Shown in pieces: positions 22,450 to 34,799 of a DNA stretch of 64,000 bases. Where the stretch lies: assembly GCA_021234155.1 (NCBI GenBank), contig JAJEKV010000002.1, forward strand, positions 32,605,645-32,669,644, written 5' to 3'. Each line of letters begins with the position of its first letter. The stretch's first letter is position 1. Position numbers and translations under genes: made by a program. The stretch comes from Isoetes taiwanensis (lineage: Eukaryota; Streptophyta; Lycopodiopsida; Isoetales; Isoetaceae). The notes under the pieces are model-generated. The model did not search any database. It had not been told where the DNA came from and saw only the letters and a program-made list of their open reading frames with translations.

Positions 22450-23232
22450 TTTACAAGCTCTTTAGAAGATGAAGTTACATTGCAAAGCTGAAAGAAGTAG
22501 CTCTAACTACTATTTCTGAAGACAAGGTTGAAACAGCATGGTAAATCACCACAAAGGAGCAGAGGACAGACAAGGACCAACCTGAGACAAGCAAGAAAAA
22601 TGAGGAAGACTATGATATCGACCTTTGACTTGTTTTATGCTAAAATATTGTTAACACTAAAGTATTGCCATCTCTATTTTGATGTCTTTGATATCTTACT
22701 TTTAGAAATTATATATTCATGTCTAAATTTTGTCATTTTCAAGCGTGTTTCTTTAGAAAAACAAACTTGTCACTTAATGAGGAGCCAAAATGCAGGGAAA
22801 AAAGACTGATCCTTTTGAAATTCTCAACTTTATCCAAAAAAGGTCAATTTTAAGAGCATGTTGTTTTTAAAAGGGAATCTTTGAAACAGGAGTGCTGCAA
22901 CACTCCCATTTAATTTGCAACCTTGTTAACAATATTATCTAAGCATGGAAATGCTTTTTTCACATAAAACATGAGAAAAGATTGCAATATCTATATGGGT
23001 TGTCACACAAAGCTCTGCCAGGCTATGAGCTTTTAACACTCGTGCAATATTGATATAAACAAAAGTTCAACATAAAGTGATGCTGAATGAAGATAGCAGG
23101 TGCACGCTTTCTAGCCGCAGAGGTGGCTGAAGGAAATCCAGCTCGATTCGAGCCACAACTAGGTGAAATAATTGGGGGTCCTAGGCTCCCGACGAATCTT
23201 GCAATAGGCAAACCATTTCGTGCCTCTTGCAA
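22450..23232. other. Interval downstream of methyltransferase copy 2
   Basis: AT-rich. A short open frame at 22528-22809 may carry the last residues of the methyltransferase gene (basic KQHGKSPQRSRGQTRTN), but the link is not shown. Nothing else is recognisable. Confidence 0.3.
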
Positions 23233-23241
23233 CAAAGCTAC

Positions 23242-23703
23242 GGACGCCCGTATATAGAGTCCGGGATGTGGTATTTTCGGCCTTTTTTTGTGGTATTTCC
23301 AGCCATCCAATATCAGCCAAGTGGTATTTCCGGCGAAAAAAGTAGTGTTTCTGGCCAAAAAAAGTGGTGTTTCTGGCCAAAACTATGGTATTTCTGGCCA
23401 AAAACCAAGCGCAAAACTGCGCGGCGGAGCCAAAATCTTTGGTAGGATCCTTCTTGTAGCTCCCTGGATGGCTTGAAATGCTTCAAAAGCCTGCCCAATC
23501 ACTTTGCCTTCCTCTTTAACATTAGTTTGATGAAGAGAGGAAGTGATTTGAGTTCAGATAGGGCCAGATCAAGCAAAAAATGACCCAAAATAGTTGATTC
23601 TGGGCTTAAAACTGTGAAGTGCGCAGTGGCTGATAACGATGGCCGGAAACACCACAAAAAAAGTCCGGAAATACCACATCCCGGACTCTAAATACGGCGG
23701 TCT
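23242..23703. mobile_element. Mutator-type (MULE) non-autonomous element, 462 bp, with 9 bp target duplication
   Basis: Terminal inverted repeats of about 59 bp (23242-23300 and 23645-23703) share TAGAGTCCGGGATGTGGTAT with few mismatches. A perfect 9 bp direct repeat CAAAGCTAC flanks the element (23233-23241 and 23704-23712). Nine-base duplications with long terminal repeats are the hallmark of Mutator-like elements. The interior repeats GGTRTTTCYGGCCAAAA about five times and has no transposase. Its GC-richer middle (about 23410-23640) may be acquired host sequence. Confidence 0.85.
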
Positions 23704-23712
23704 CAAAGCTAC

Positions 23713-24600
23713 ATGTATTTCCACAAAGTTGACCCCACTCTTGGGATCTCCAGCAATCCACTTCTAGAACTTGGGGTTTCTGCTCCATGTAATGTACATC
23801 TCAATCACAATCAGTTTGGCAAGAATGTTGATCTTGGTGGAAATATGGGGGGAGCAAGGCCCTTGCTCAGTCTAAAGTGGCACTTGGCAGCAAAGCGACA
23901 CCTAATACAGTCTTTTGAATCAGGCAAATCCATGCATAAGCACCATTGGGGCAGTGCAAAGACTGAAAAATGATCTGTTGGGGATAGAAAAGGAGAATGA
24001 TGGGTAGACTACTGCCATAGAGCAAGGGCTGCTACAACCTAGAGATGGTCCAGACGACTATGTGATGGAAGAAGCTATAAAGGGAAGAGAGTTAGAAGGA
24101 AACAAGAAGCTAAGAAATGATAAACTGGCAGAGCTAAGATAAAAATCAGCGACATTTGTAGAATCAATACTCGCAGGAACAATTTGGACCATTCAGAGTT
24201 AGCCAGGAAAGCACAATGCAATAAATCAAATGGGCATCCTATAAGCACCACATGTAAGTCTTCTACTAATTTAGGCGTTGTACTTCCTCATAATAGAAAG
24301 CAAAAATTGGATAGGGATAGTATGCATACTGAAAATTAGTATGCTATGAGCACACATGAAGGTGCAGCAGAGCCTAGTGAGATTCAAACAGTCACATTCG
24401 ATATGGCAACAAATACTGAGAAAGGCATTGGCCATACAAATGTGGGAAAAGTCACCAGGGAAGAGCATCATATAGAGAGGAATGACACTCACAATGACGT
24501 AGAGCAAAGAAGATAAAGTAGAGGGGTTATGCAAGAGGTTCAGCTTAGAAGAGATATGACTTTGTGAGAATGGTGAATAAGCCGAGATTCTTAGAGTGGA
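23713..24600. other. Interval upstream of L1 ORF1
   Basis: The open frame at 23713-23973 has no family I recognise. The rest is AT-rich with many in-frame stops. It could be the 5' part of the following L1, but nothing proves this. Confidence 0.3.
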
Positions 24601-24623
24601 TTTAGAATAACATTCAGAGAGAG

Positions 24624-25820
24624 ATGAAAAGTACAAGAGTAGCAAAGGCACTCCAAATAATAGAGAGGGGCCTCATCCAGAACATGAAGACAATGACTAA
24701 AAGCAATCTGTCAGGAATAGCCATTGACAATAATGGCATAGTGGAGGTAGAAGATAACTTCCCAGTGGCAGAAATTAATCATGAAGTGCACAAAACGTAT
24801 CTAGAAAGCTTGATCTGTGCTCAATTGTGGGATTTTTTACTAGGGGCTCCTTAGGTCTCCGCAAGTTAAGCTCGTAGCACACTTGAAGAGGTTAGGCTTG
24901 CCCAACACCAATCGTTGAAGGCACTGGCAATGACTTCTTCCTTATCATATTTGATTGTGAGGCTGCAGTGGATAGATTAGCTGCCCTGCGGTGGACCCTT
25001 TTGCAGGAGACTTTATTTTGTATCAATTTTACATCCCAGGCTTCATTCCTAAGCAACTCTCTGCTATCAAAATCCCATGCTAATTTGAAATAGAACACCT
25101 ACCATCAGACTTGTTAGTTCCAGAGTTTTTAAAGACTATTGCCAATACATCGGGCTCATATATCGCGCACACAATCACTAAAGGGCCTAAAATTTGTTGC
25201 TATGCCAGCAAATGCACAAGTTCCCAAAGGAATATCCGTGAGCTCTAAATTTATAAAACTCATAAATGGATGGAAAATTAGAAGAATGTTCCCTAATTTG
25301 GAGATAGAAGGTGTATTCAAGCCGGACCACACAAAGGTCAAGGATCAATCTGCAACCAAATCAGCCTCTAAAGGCAAAGATAGACAGCAAGTGATGCCCT
25401 TTGAATGTCATACACAAAAGGAAATTAGTCAAGAGACACATGAACACTCTCAGTTCACTATCACTCTTCCATTTGTATCTGTTGTAGAAGCAACTATTGT
25501 CGCCCCTTTGGTTCCACCAGATGTAGAAAATATGTCACAAGATACGTCAAATTCCAAAGTCGACACCCCAAATGGAGAAGCTCAATGGTAGGTGGTGGCT
25601 CCACAACATGGTACAAGAGCTAGAAACATGGAGAGAAAATTTAGAGTTCCCACAACATGTCAGGTATAACAACTAGAGAGCTCTCACAACCAATGTCATC
25701 ATTGTCTAAATATATATCACGGAGGCAACTTCTGTAGAGAAGGGGGATCTGACAAGAATTGCAACCAAAGATATAGTAGATGTGTTGCATCCAGAAATGG
25801 CTTTAATGATACACTAGTAA
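24624..25820 (+). pseudogene. L1-type LINE ORF1 (RNA-binding protein with zinc knuckle), degenerate
   Basis: Fragments in several frames follow the order of plant L1 ORF1 (DUF4283-like region, then a CCHC-like knuckle): QLWDFLLGAP; FFLIIFDCEAAVDRLAALRW; YIPGFIPKQLSAIKIP and FEIEHLPSDLLVPEFLKTI; FVAMPANAQVPKGISVSSKF; and finally a Cys-rich CHHCLNIYHGGNFCREGG. The product would coat LINE RNA in the ribonucleoprotein particle. Multiple stops and frame changes make it dead. The open frame at 25139-25591 is its longest remaining piece. Confidence 0.7.
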
Positions 25821-28800
25821 CGGATGCCAGGCGTTGCTGGGCATAAATATGCCCTATTGAAATACCTGATGTTCCAACACACATTTAAGAAGTCGAATAT
25901 ATAATTGAAATGACAGAAAATCTCATGGTAACGTTTATTTTGGTAGTCGAGCTTTGAGTGTTGCAACTACATTGGAGCTTAAAGCATTGAGTGTTGCAAC
26001 TATATTGGAGCTTAAAGCATCTACTTAATTTGAACGTGATGTGTAGATGGGTGGTATGTGGAAAGGAAATGCGTGCTTTTCTATTATAATTTACATGTAA
26101 CAAAGAATCTGAGATGTGCATGATGTATCTTTTCACTTTCAAAAGAAACCACGCAAATTGATACCATGATCTTTTGTACATGAGGTGTTCTTCGCTTAAA
26201 TATATAACAGGAGAAAGTTAAGCATATGAAATATCATTGTGGAATCATTATAAGGTTGAAGCATGTATCATCATTGTAGCATGCATCATCCTTTTAACAT
26301 GGGAAGATGTATTATCTCATGAACAATAGAAGTCTTAAGATCCTGCTTCTTATACATTTTCTAGTAAACAGTAAGAATTTGGAATCACATACACAAATGA
26401 TATTCTTACAAAATTATCATCATAAAAAAGGAAAGCAATAGGACTAACTTGCCATGCGCTGTTATCTTGATGAAGAGAGGGCAACTGATGCTTTTTTAGG
26501 ATTTTATGCCTTCATACATTTTAAACTATTATAATAATGAATATATTATTGTGTTCTCTAAACTAATCAATCCTTCAAATGTCTGCAGCATAGTATGGCA
26601 AAAAATCAGGTTCAAATGTCCACAACACAGTAAGGCAAAAAACGAGATTAACATTCCGATGTCTAGAGCGCACTAAAGTAGAAATGAAACATGCATCTAA
26701 TTGCCCTAAACTACGCAGAAAGATCACAATAACAAATATTGTTGCTGTAAATTCAATATCAAGATGACAAGGGAAAATGCTTGATGCAGCTGCCATGGGC
26801 ATTTCCTAATAACATTGGAAATGACCCGTACACGTGCCTGGGATTAAAAATGACATAAAATAAAGACAAATAATTACCTTGCACTTGAATGGAAGTAATA
26901 TGAACAAATAGCAGAAACTTTTACATTTGGAATAATGACAATAGTATCTCTCCATCGAAAGTTGTCAGATGCAGTCCTCCAAGACTTATTCAATGCAGAC
27001 CAATATTCGACTCACCACATGAATCCTTGCAATATGCTTTGAAAGAACAAATATTTTGTCCAAGAAAATCCACCAACCCACCACTTGTAAGTAGCATCTT
27101 GATCTTAATATTGCACAACATCACCATAAGCACCCACCCATAAGCAAAAGCCCAGAATATTGAAGCTCATCTCTGTTACGATTTTTCTTACTGAAACTCT
27201 ACCAACAACCATTTACACCTTCACCTTCCTTCATACCTATTGCAACAGTGACAGAAATAGGTTAAGCAATTAAGAATGTGAATCTGAAAGCTACAGGACA
27301 AAAAGATAAGAATTTAAGAAAAGCTTTGCATTGGATCTACCTGCACATTCCAGTGAAGAGGTTGAGATTTAATTTTGCCCAAAAATCCAAGAAATGATCA
27401 GTAGACTTCCAACTGCCAGTTTGAAATGAATAATGCAACCTAGGTGCCAATGAACCTGCAGAATGTTCAAAATACATATTAGTCAAAGGACCTTTTATAT
27501 TGATTCTAGATTCAAATACAATACACATGGACAATATTGGGCAAATATTTATGCTTATGTGGTTTGAAACGCGGTTAAGAGAGGTAAGAATCATCCAAAC
27601 TCTGCTGTAACAGGAACAATGTGGAAAAAAGAAAGTTAAGAAATCATGGGAGTAACCAAAATACAATAAGAAATCCAATTCAGAGCTAAGCAATTTACCT
27701 TATCGCATATAAGGCATGCCGTAAATCCAAAAATTCTCCGCTTCTACAAAAGTGAAGTAAAATCATAACACAATCTGCGGAATCATTGACATCCTAAGTC
27801 CTAAGTAAGAAAAGATAGACTCATCAAAAACAATTATTTAGAACAAAAACTCCAAATTAAGAAATCCGTTATTTGAAGCCTCTGTTTGCAATATATCTAC
27901 GCCTGGAACCTGTATGGCAAGAGAAGAATGATAATGCCTTATCTTTGAGCCAAGAAAATCATGTTCTATTGGCTCTTTAGCTGCAACAAACAACAAAAAA
28001 TAGACAATATTGCCCTTGCAACAATAATATTTGCATAAACCTGCAGAAAGAAAGAAATAAGGCATGAAAGACTACTGGGTATGGCAGTGTCATGAAGTCA
28101 TAATTGAGTGAAAAAACACCAGCCTTATCCAGAGAAAATAAAAATAGTAACCAAATTTAAAAGATTTGCAATGAACTGATGGCCTCCCAGCTCGAAAATA
28201 TTGTGGTCAAAATAATGATTGATCTTGTGAAAAAAGCTACATCATTTTCGTGACAATTTGGAAAGAAGTCCCTATGACGTATATTTTCTTAAAGCATTTG
28301 AAAGAACCCAGTTATCTCTGAACATGTTTTCTCAAAACTAAAATGGTCGCAAAGCTCAAAGACCCATTTTTATAAGACGGAAACAAAACCAAAAAACCAG
28401 AGAAAGATGTCACCTAGGTTGGCAGTATCCAAACATTCTCGCCTCTGTTTCTCTGAATCCTACTTTAGAGGCTGTTTGAAGCACCGGTATAGCAGGGTCC
28501 TCCATCCAGAAAGCATGCAGTAACTATTTCGCACAGACCATAACAAAGCACTCTCTTATTAAGGTATTATATGAACGGGACTGCAGAACAAACCCTAACT
28601 CAAACTTTGGAGCTTTGAGTTTGAATCCATCCTTAAGCCATCTGCATGCCTTCACCACCTGTAAACATGGACGATCCTAACAAAATTAATCCTGCAGGAT
28701 GCTAAAGATAAGGAGTCCACCAAATCCTCCAAAAGAGGAAAATATCTCAAAATACAAATTTTTCAAATCATGGAAAAAGCTACACTCGATTTTTAGAATA

Positions 28801-28930
28801 TCGAAAATGTTTTCCGGCTGTTAAAAGATTAAAAACCTTAGAAAACCAACCAAAAAAATAATCTAAAAAAATTTTCACTTGCCGGAAAAACCGAATTTAA
28901 ACAATAGGATAGGATAGGGACAACTCCAAA
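25821..28930. other. 3.1 kb segment between L1 ORF1 and ORF2, possible insertion
   Basis: L1 ORF1 motifs stop near 25820, and a DNPFALIGKKNK segment typical of the ORF1 tail appears near 28970, so this stretch probably interrupts the LINE. On the minus strand several exon-like pieces are bordered by AG and GT: about 28650-28565 (VVKACRWLKDGFKLKAPKFE), about 27985-27912 (AKEPIEHDFLGSKIRHYHSS), and about 27455-27340 (GSLAPRLHYSFQTGSWKSTD). They could belong to one intron-rich gene fragment. I do not recognise the protein, and found no target duplication or terminal repeats. Confidence 0.35.
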
Positions 28931-29154
28931 TGTATAGAAACTAATGCATCAGTTGATATGGAAATGTTAGATAATCCATTCGCTCTAATAGGCAAGAAGA
29001 ATAAGATGGATGCAAATGTCACTCAATAGAACATGGATGAGATGAAAAGGAAAAAAGCCTCAACTCTTTCTTGTAGCAGCCCCTTGGGTGGTGAGTTGCA
29101 ATTGAAAGGAAATTAGACAAGAGGAGAGCAGAATTAGCTCCACTTTTGAAGTTC

Positions 29155-29830
29155 ACAATGAATTTTAAAGTCACAAGCTGGAATATCAGAGGGGTAAAGT
29201 CCTCGGAATTTAAGAGTAACAAACTCTCACCAGCAATAAGAAGAGTGCATCCAGATGTCATATGCTTCCAGGAACACAAGTGTAAGAAGAAGTTGGCATT
29301 CTGTTTAAAATAATAGGTAATGAATATCTTGAAATAGTCTCAGCGAAGAAAAATATAGTGCAGGTACTTTAATCACATGGAAGAATACAGTTAAGGTGGT
29401 CTCCTCTTTGGTAGACAAATTTGGAAGGTGGTCCATCATTGTGTGGCAACAAAACAAAGTCATGGGGGATCTTGAATGTGTACGTGCATGACCACCCTAG
29501 GGGGAGAGAAGCACTATGGACCACCCTCAGAAAAAAATCAAGAGTCTCGATAATCATATAGCATGGTTAATGTTGGGCAACTTTAATATGGTGGAGGCAA
29601 TTGAGGACAGATGAGGGGCAACATCTAATATTGTCAACGGTTTTGAAAAAGAGCAAAGTGGGATGCTGATACATGAGGATGGATTTACAGAGCTAGAGGG
29701 GGATAAAAGTTTTACATGGTGCAATCGATGGGTAAGGCAGGGTAGAGCTTATGAGCGACACGATAGATGTTTTGTGGATTACAAGACACTTCTCATTTCT
29801 CCAATCCTTCACAGAGAAAATTGCACCGAC
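29155..29830 (+). pseudogene. L1-type LINE ORF2 endonuclease domain (APE-like)
   Basis: It begins with NFKVTSWNIRGVKSSEFK (SWNxRG, the N-terminal strand of L1 APE-like endonucleases) and continues PDVICFQEHK (the E-x-K metal site). Further on are MLGNFNMVEAIEDR (the GDFN box, here GNFN) and FTWCNRW..RAYERHDRCF. The domain nicks target DNA to prime reverse transcription. Several stops and frame changes disable it. The final SDH box lies after the insertion, as SDYNPQVIS at 30853. Confidence 0.8.
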
Positions 29831-29834
29831 AATC

Positions 29835-30848
29835 CCATCGATCCGAGACATCGGATCGCCATTCTAGAATGGGACGAGCATGCATGTTTTGCATGCATGC
29901 GGGCGGCGCATGCCCGTTCTGGTTGGGAGTTCGCTATTTTAGGCGCGTTTCTGCTTCGACTTCTCATCGGCGCTTCCTCTTCTCTCTCAGCAGTACCTTA
30001 TTCTCTTTGAATTGTTTCCAGGCAGGGGAGGGGCTTCTTCCTGCCTGGTTTGGCCAATTTGGCGTTTCTTTCATGTTGTCCGTTCTCGGCCTTTAGCCTT
30101 CATCCTGTGACCTTCGTCCTCGATCCTAGTTTGTTAAGGAAGTCCTTTGGTATTCGGGCGGTTTGTTGGTTTCATGCGAGTCCCATTCTAGAATCCCATC
30201 GATCCGAGACATCGGATCGCCATTCTAGAATGGGACGAGCATGCATGTTTTGCATGCATGCGGGCGGCGCATGCCCGTTCTGGTTGGGAGTTCGCTATTT
30301 TAGGCGCGTTTCTGCTTCGACTTCTCATCGGCGCTTCCTCTTCTCTCTCAGCAGTACCTTATTCTCTTTGAACCCACCCTCCCCCCCTTCTTTGTTATTG
30401 TATTTTTATCGGCACGCGCGTGCGTAATCAGCCCCTCCACTCTTGGAGGTTTGGTTTGTCTTGTTGTTTTGTTGGTGATGTGCAGGTACAGGTTAGCGAG
30501 CGGCATCTGTTTCGACTTTTTCATTCGTGGGTTTTGGGAGCGATTTTTATGCCTTACGTTTGTCCAAGCCCCTTGCCGAAGGCTTATCACTAGGGTTTTT
30601 CCTCGAAAACCCGAAAGGGCGGGGTTTTTTAATCCCGGTGATAAGCTTTCGGCAGGTACACTAGCCCGGTCTCTATTAGCATTGTATTTTGTTGGGGTCC
30701 AAATGATATAATTGGATTTTCCCTTTATTTTTTATGGGTAGTTCGCATGTGGGCGGCTACCCACTACCCACCATTGTAGAAAATCTGCTGAGATGAATGA
30801 GAAGCAAGTCTAGGGCGGTTTGTTGGTTTCATGCGAGTCCCATTCTAG
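29835..30848. repeat. Two tandem GC-rich palindrome-bearing units inserted in the L1 endonuclease
   Basis: Unit 1 (29835-30191) and unit 2 (30196-30848) both begin CCATCGATCCGAGACATCGG and both end CATGCGAGTCCCATTCTAG. AATC occurs before unit 1, between the units and after unit 2. The first ~175 bp of both units and the last ~35 bp are nearly identical, while the middles differ completely (about 150 versus 440 bp). The shared start holds several short palindromes (CCATTCTAGAATGG, GCATGCATG..CATGCATGC). The L1 coding sequence stops at the left border and resumes at the right. The open frames inside the units are products of the repeat. Confidence 0.75.
30571..30656 (+). other. Stem-loop related to LINE 3' end sequences
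   Basis: GCCGAAGGCTTATCAC pairs with GTGATAAGCTTTCGGC across a loop holding GGGTTTTTCC and GGGGTTTTTTAATCCC. The stem is roughly 18-20 bp with one G-U pair. A diverged copy lies at 54031-54108, and a partial one in the LINE 3' region near 4305-4345. The loop words recur in all three. Confidence 0.6.
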
Positions 30849-30852
30849 AATC

Positions 30853-31890
30853 TGACTATAATCCTCAAGTAATCTCATGTCTATAAAAAGTTTCTAGGAA
30901 AAACATTTCCAGAGCTGTCTATAAATTGAATTCTAGATATCTGAAAGAGCCTGCTTTTGCTGTCAAATGCAAAGGAATTTAGCAAGTGACATTTTAAAAG
31001 GTTCAAGCATGAAAGCCTTATCGGCCGCACTAGCAAACATTAAACAATTTGCCAAACTATGGGGTCGAGCAAAAGTGCAGGAGGAGCCGGCAACTTTAGA
31101 TAAATTATACAGTCAGCTGACTACCCTCAGAGCTTTGGGGCCCAAATGATGGTGTAGAAGAGAAAAAATTACTAGAGGAGATTAAAAACTCAGAGGAGAT
31201 GAGGCCTGTTGAGAGTAGGAGCAATCCAGGTTTAACATGGCTTAGGCACAGCCAAGTAAAAGAGATGGTCACTAGCATTATCTAGTATTACACGTGAAGA
31301 TGGATAGACATTAAAAAGTTGTGACGGTCTTCATAAGTTCCTTTGCGATCAGTTTCAAAGCTCCTTTGGAGAGAAGAGAATGTCGTTCCAAGATGAAGAG
31401 TTAGTGGTGTCTAAGGTGTCTCTAGTCGAACAAAAAAGCAACATCAGATGTGAGTCGACCACCATCTTTAGAAGATTTGCATCAGGCAACTATTACTCTT
31501 GACAAGGAGAAGCGTCCAAGGATGGATGGGATTCCAATAGATTTTTTTCTAACTTACTGGATATGGATAAAAGTAGATTTATTCTCAGCCTATACAGATT
31601 TGCTACAAGTAGACCATCTGGATCCCAGGTTAAATACAGGATGTATTACCTTAATTCTAAAGAGTAAAGATCCACGTACTATCAATGACTAGAGACCCAT
31701 CACATTGCTTTCGGCATTCTAAAAGATAATTGCAAAGTCTATAGCAGAGAAGATAAAGCCTATACTAGCAAAAACAATTTCCCGCGTTCAGTTAGGATTC
31801 CTCCCTAGAAGAAACATTTTCCATAATGTAGCAGCTGCTTTTGAAGGTATGAATTGGGCTAAAAACACTGGTCAAAAAGTGGCATATATA
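30853..31890 (+). pseudogene. L1-type LINE ORF2, linker and reverse transcriptase fingers, truncated
   Basis: It resumes the interrupted L1 with SDYNPQVIS. An open stretch has LDKEKRPRMDGIPIDFFLTYW (the SPGxDGxP finger motif), then LNTGCITLILKSKDPRTIND, RPITLLSA and QLGFLPRRNIFHNV, all characteristic of non-LTR reverse transcriptase up to domain 4. The sequence changes abruptly near 31890, before the YxDD palm. Either the 3' part was deleted or the following repeats inserted here. Stops near 31690 and 31722 confirm decay. Confidence 0.82.
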
Positions 31891-32965
31891 TAAGAACCAC
31901 AACCGTTGAGAAAAATCAAGATGGGGTCAAACCCCATTTTCCACCTCAGCATATGGTTTTCAAAACCATAACAGAAGTCAATATACACGCTATATAATAC
32001 AACGAAAACATTAATCAAAACATGATTAATGCTACTTCACAAATACACGGATCTAGCACAGCCAGTTGCACAACAACAGAATTGCAAGAGCTGCAAAAGC
32101 AGCACAAAAACAACAGGCTTTGCATCCAGGGATTTCAATCCCTTGTCAGATCTCACAGAGGCGGCAGGCAAAATCAGTTGAAGATCCAAAAGGTTAAGGG
32201 AAAAATTGCAGCAGATTAATCTGCGAGCATGTCCTTCAGGAGTCGTTGAATCTGATGCATAAGGATATACAATAAATGGGCCTTACCTGGCCTGATTTAG
32301 AACACTAGTAGCATATGCCATCCACCAAAACCCCTTCTAAAATCAGGCCTTACTCTCCTCCCAATCCTTGCCCTAATTCTTTCTCTGTTAAATCTGCCGT
32401 AAAAAAACCTCGAATATTTCTTCAACAAATGGTGCAGCACAGAACATTGATTCGCAATCAGAAGCTAGAACACAAAAGAACCATAACAAATGAATAAAGA
32501 GCTCTGTTGCAGGAGCTCTGCATGAAGGAGATGTCACCAGAAATCCAATATACAGAACATTGCCTATGTCTGCCATGCCTCCAAGTTGCTGCTTCCAGAA
32601 ACCTCGTTGCATCTACCATGCTTGCAAACCCGCCAGACTTCCAGAGACATCTCGGAAACATCTCCGAAAATCCAGAAACATCTCCGCAATCGCCCTCTTT
32701 GAATCACGCCCTGCAGAACACCTTCAGAATCTGGCTCCAGCCGAAACCCATCCGCCATGGCCATGCCGCCTTGTCCTGCCGCAGTACTCCATGTCCTCTC
32801 CTCTCCTCTGCCAGAACAGCACTTCTAAAAAGGAAAATGGGTCGAGGAGAGCACACTGACCATGGGCATCCCAAAACCTATTTTCTGACGTCAGACTAAT
32901 ACGCTTCAGGCATACGAATACCCTTCGATAATTGCACAACATAATAAAAGCATATGATAATATCA
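31891..32965. other. Interval without recognisable gene
   Basis: It begins with TATA-like repeats and contains a GC-richer segment near 32560-32870. On the minus strand that segment repeats GGAGATGTTTC-like words (around 32645-32690). Open frames on both strands over it have no known motif. Possibly another repeat family. Confidence 0.3.
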
Positions 32966-34503
32966 GCCTGAAAATATTTTTACCCCGGTTATCGTGATTC
33001 CATCGCAAGATATTCCCTCCTGCAGAATCACAGACCCTCCGGAAGCGGGATCCGATTCGAGGCCCGATTATTCGCATGCGACAACGCCGTGTACCTTCGA
33101 TGGATCCCACCATCCGTGCGTGGGTCCATCCTCGGCCGCCCATTTTATACCTTCCGACGGAATCACATCGCCAAATACCACCGGACGGAATCACCGCCTC
33201 TGTTATTCCATGCGACGGAATCACCATCCGAGAATATTCCAAAAAAATTCAAAATTTTTACGCCCTATTCTTTATTCTTGTGGGAGGTGTTCCAGGTAGT
33301 GCCGGCTATGGCCCTTGCTCCGGCGATGGCTACCTTCGGGCTGGATCCACTTAGAAGATCTCAAGTTCGCATTGTTCTAACCGGGCCGGAGCCTCAAAGG
33401 AAGAATACTCTGCCGTTTTTTTTTTTAACGGCTTAGGGAGATATTTCTTGAACAGTTTCTTGGAAATTCGCGGGTGGCTTGGAATTCTCGTGCGTGGCTT
33501 TTGGAAGATAGTGCCGAGAGATGAGTATCTCGAAGAGGCCGAAGCATCTGTTATCACGGTACATGCCGGAAGACGCCATTGTATGGAGCTCCAACGCCAT
33601 TTGGGAGCTTTGCATTTGGATTTTGATCGGCATAGGCATTCATCCCGCAAAAAGGGCATGGGTTCTCAAAACCGCTTTCAATCCGGTTTTGGGTCCGTGT
33701 TTTTGGGTCCGTGGGGCAAGATGCATAGAACAGAATAAGAAACAGAGGAAAGAGGATTGTAAAACATTTCTTCTTGAATTCGTCAGAATGGAGAATAGAA
33801 GTCAAAAGAGGAAGGGGAGGGGGGGTCCCGAGTAGAACATGACCGTGGTGCTTCTTCTAGCGGCCAATTGAAACTTTTTCGGTGGGCTCGACAAGCTCCC
33901 TATGAGCTCTGTATTGCCCACAAAAGGAGGTCGACCAAAAGAACCGGGCGCAAAACCCGCTTTTATGGGTGTTTTCACCAGTATCATCACAACCTCGCTT
34001 CCCCGATAATTCTTTAGGCTTTCCGCTCATCAGCTCTACCTCCACAAAGATCCCGTCTTCTAATTTATCTAGTATTTTTAAAAGCTCGTACAAGTTTCAG
34101 CTTGTGGGGAGCACTTAGGGGCCGGAAACGAGCTGGATTTCTTTCCGCCGGATGCCGAAGTGGGATTCGGCAGATGCCGAGGTCGAAAAGCAGAGTGAAG
34201 AGGACGGACTCGTTTTCCTGTCACATTTTTTCAGACCCCGTTAATATACGCATTTGTTTACAGATCCCATGGTTAATTCGGCATTTTTTACGCCTTCATC
34301 CGCATTTTTACATATCATCTCCATTAGGTTACATTTTGCATAGAACACATACATCTTGCATCTTTGCTTCTGTTCAATCGGTTAAACAGATTTTTTTTTT
34401 TCCTCCCGGAGTCCCAGTTTTATGTTGTTCTTGCTTGAAAATACCCTGTTCCTTGTTTTTTTTTCTTGCTTTAAAGAGGCCATGGCATTGCCAATATTGG
34501 CAA

Positions 34504-34518
34504 GGGGTTCAAATCCCC
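34504..34518 (+). other. tRNA-like B-box (Pol III type) inside repeat copy A
   Basis: GGGGTTCAAATCCCC is a perfect T-arm stem-loop that matches the Pol III B-box consensus GGTTCRANNCC. No complete tRNA can be folded around it. A second B-box (CAGGGTTCAAATCCCTG) lies on the minus strand at 35421-35437. SINE-derived sequence is the simplest explanation. Confidence 0.4.
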
Positions 34519-34799
34519 ATCCATAAAAATTCTGGGGCAGTGCATAATGGAGTAGCACAACTTTATATTTTCTTCCAATTCAATCCACCCTGCTTGCTTT
34601 TGCAAGCAAATGTAGCAAGCAAATGTAGCAAGCAAGCAAAGCAAGCAAATGTAAGTTATACTTTGAGAATCTGCCGCGGTTGTGATACCATCGGGCGGAA
34701 TGCATTCGTGGTGATTCCATCTCAAAGAATCTTACATTTGTGATTCCACCGGAACGAATCACATGGTTGTGATTCCATCTGGCGGTTACAAGAGGAAGG

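Noticed and set aside
23023-23358. Minus-strand ORF across the MULE left end
   Set aside because: It crosses the terminal repeat and target duplication of the element, so it cannot be a single ancestral coding region.
29663-30427. Overlapping ORFs with an identical peptide segment
   Set aside because: The duplicated peptide is encoded by the shared start of the two tandem palindromic units; only the first part, before 29831, is L1 coding sequence.
29835-30848. LTR retrotransposon with two LTRs
   Set aside because: The repeats share both start and end but differ in the middle, lack TG..CA termini, and enclose no internal region with a primer-binding site.
34102-34743. 213-residue ORF
   Set aside because: It spans repeat copy A including a B-box-like stem-loop, GCAAGC repeats and minisatellite units, and has no domain or consistent composition.
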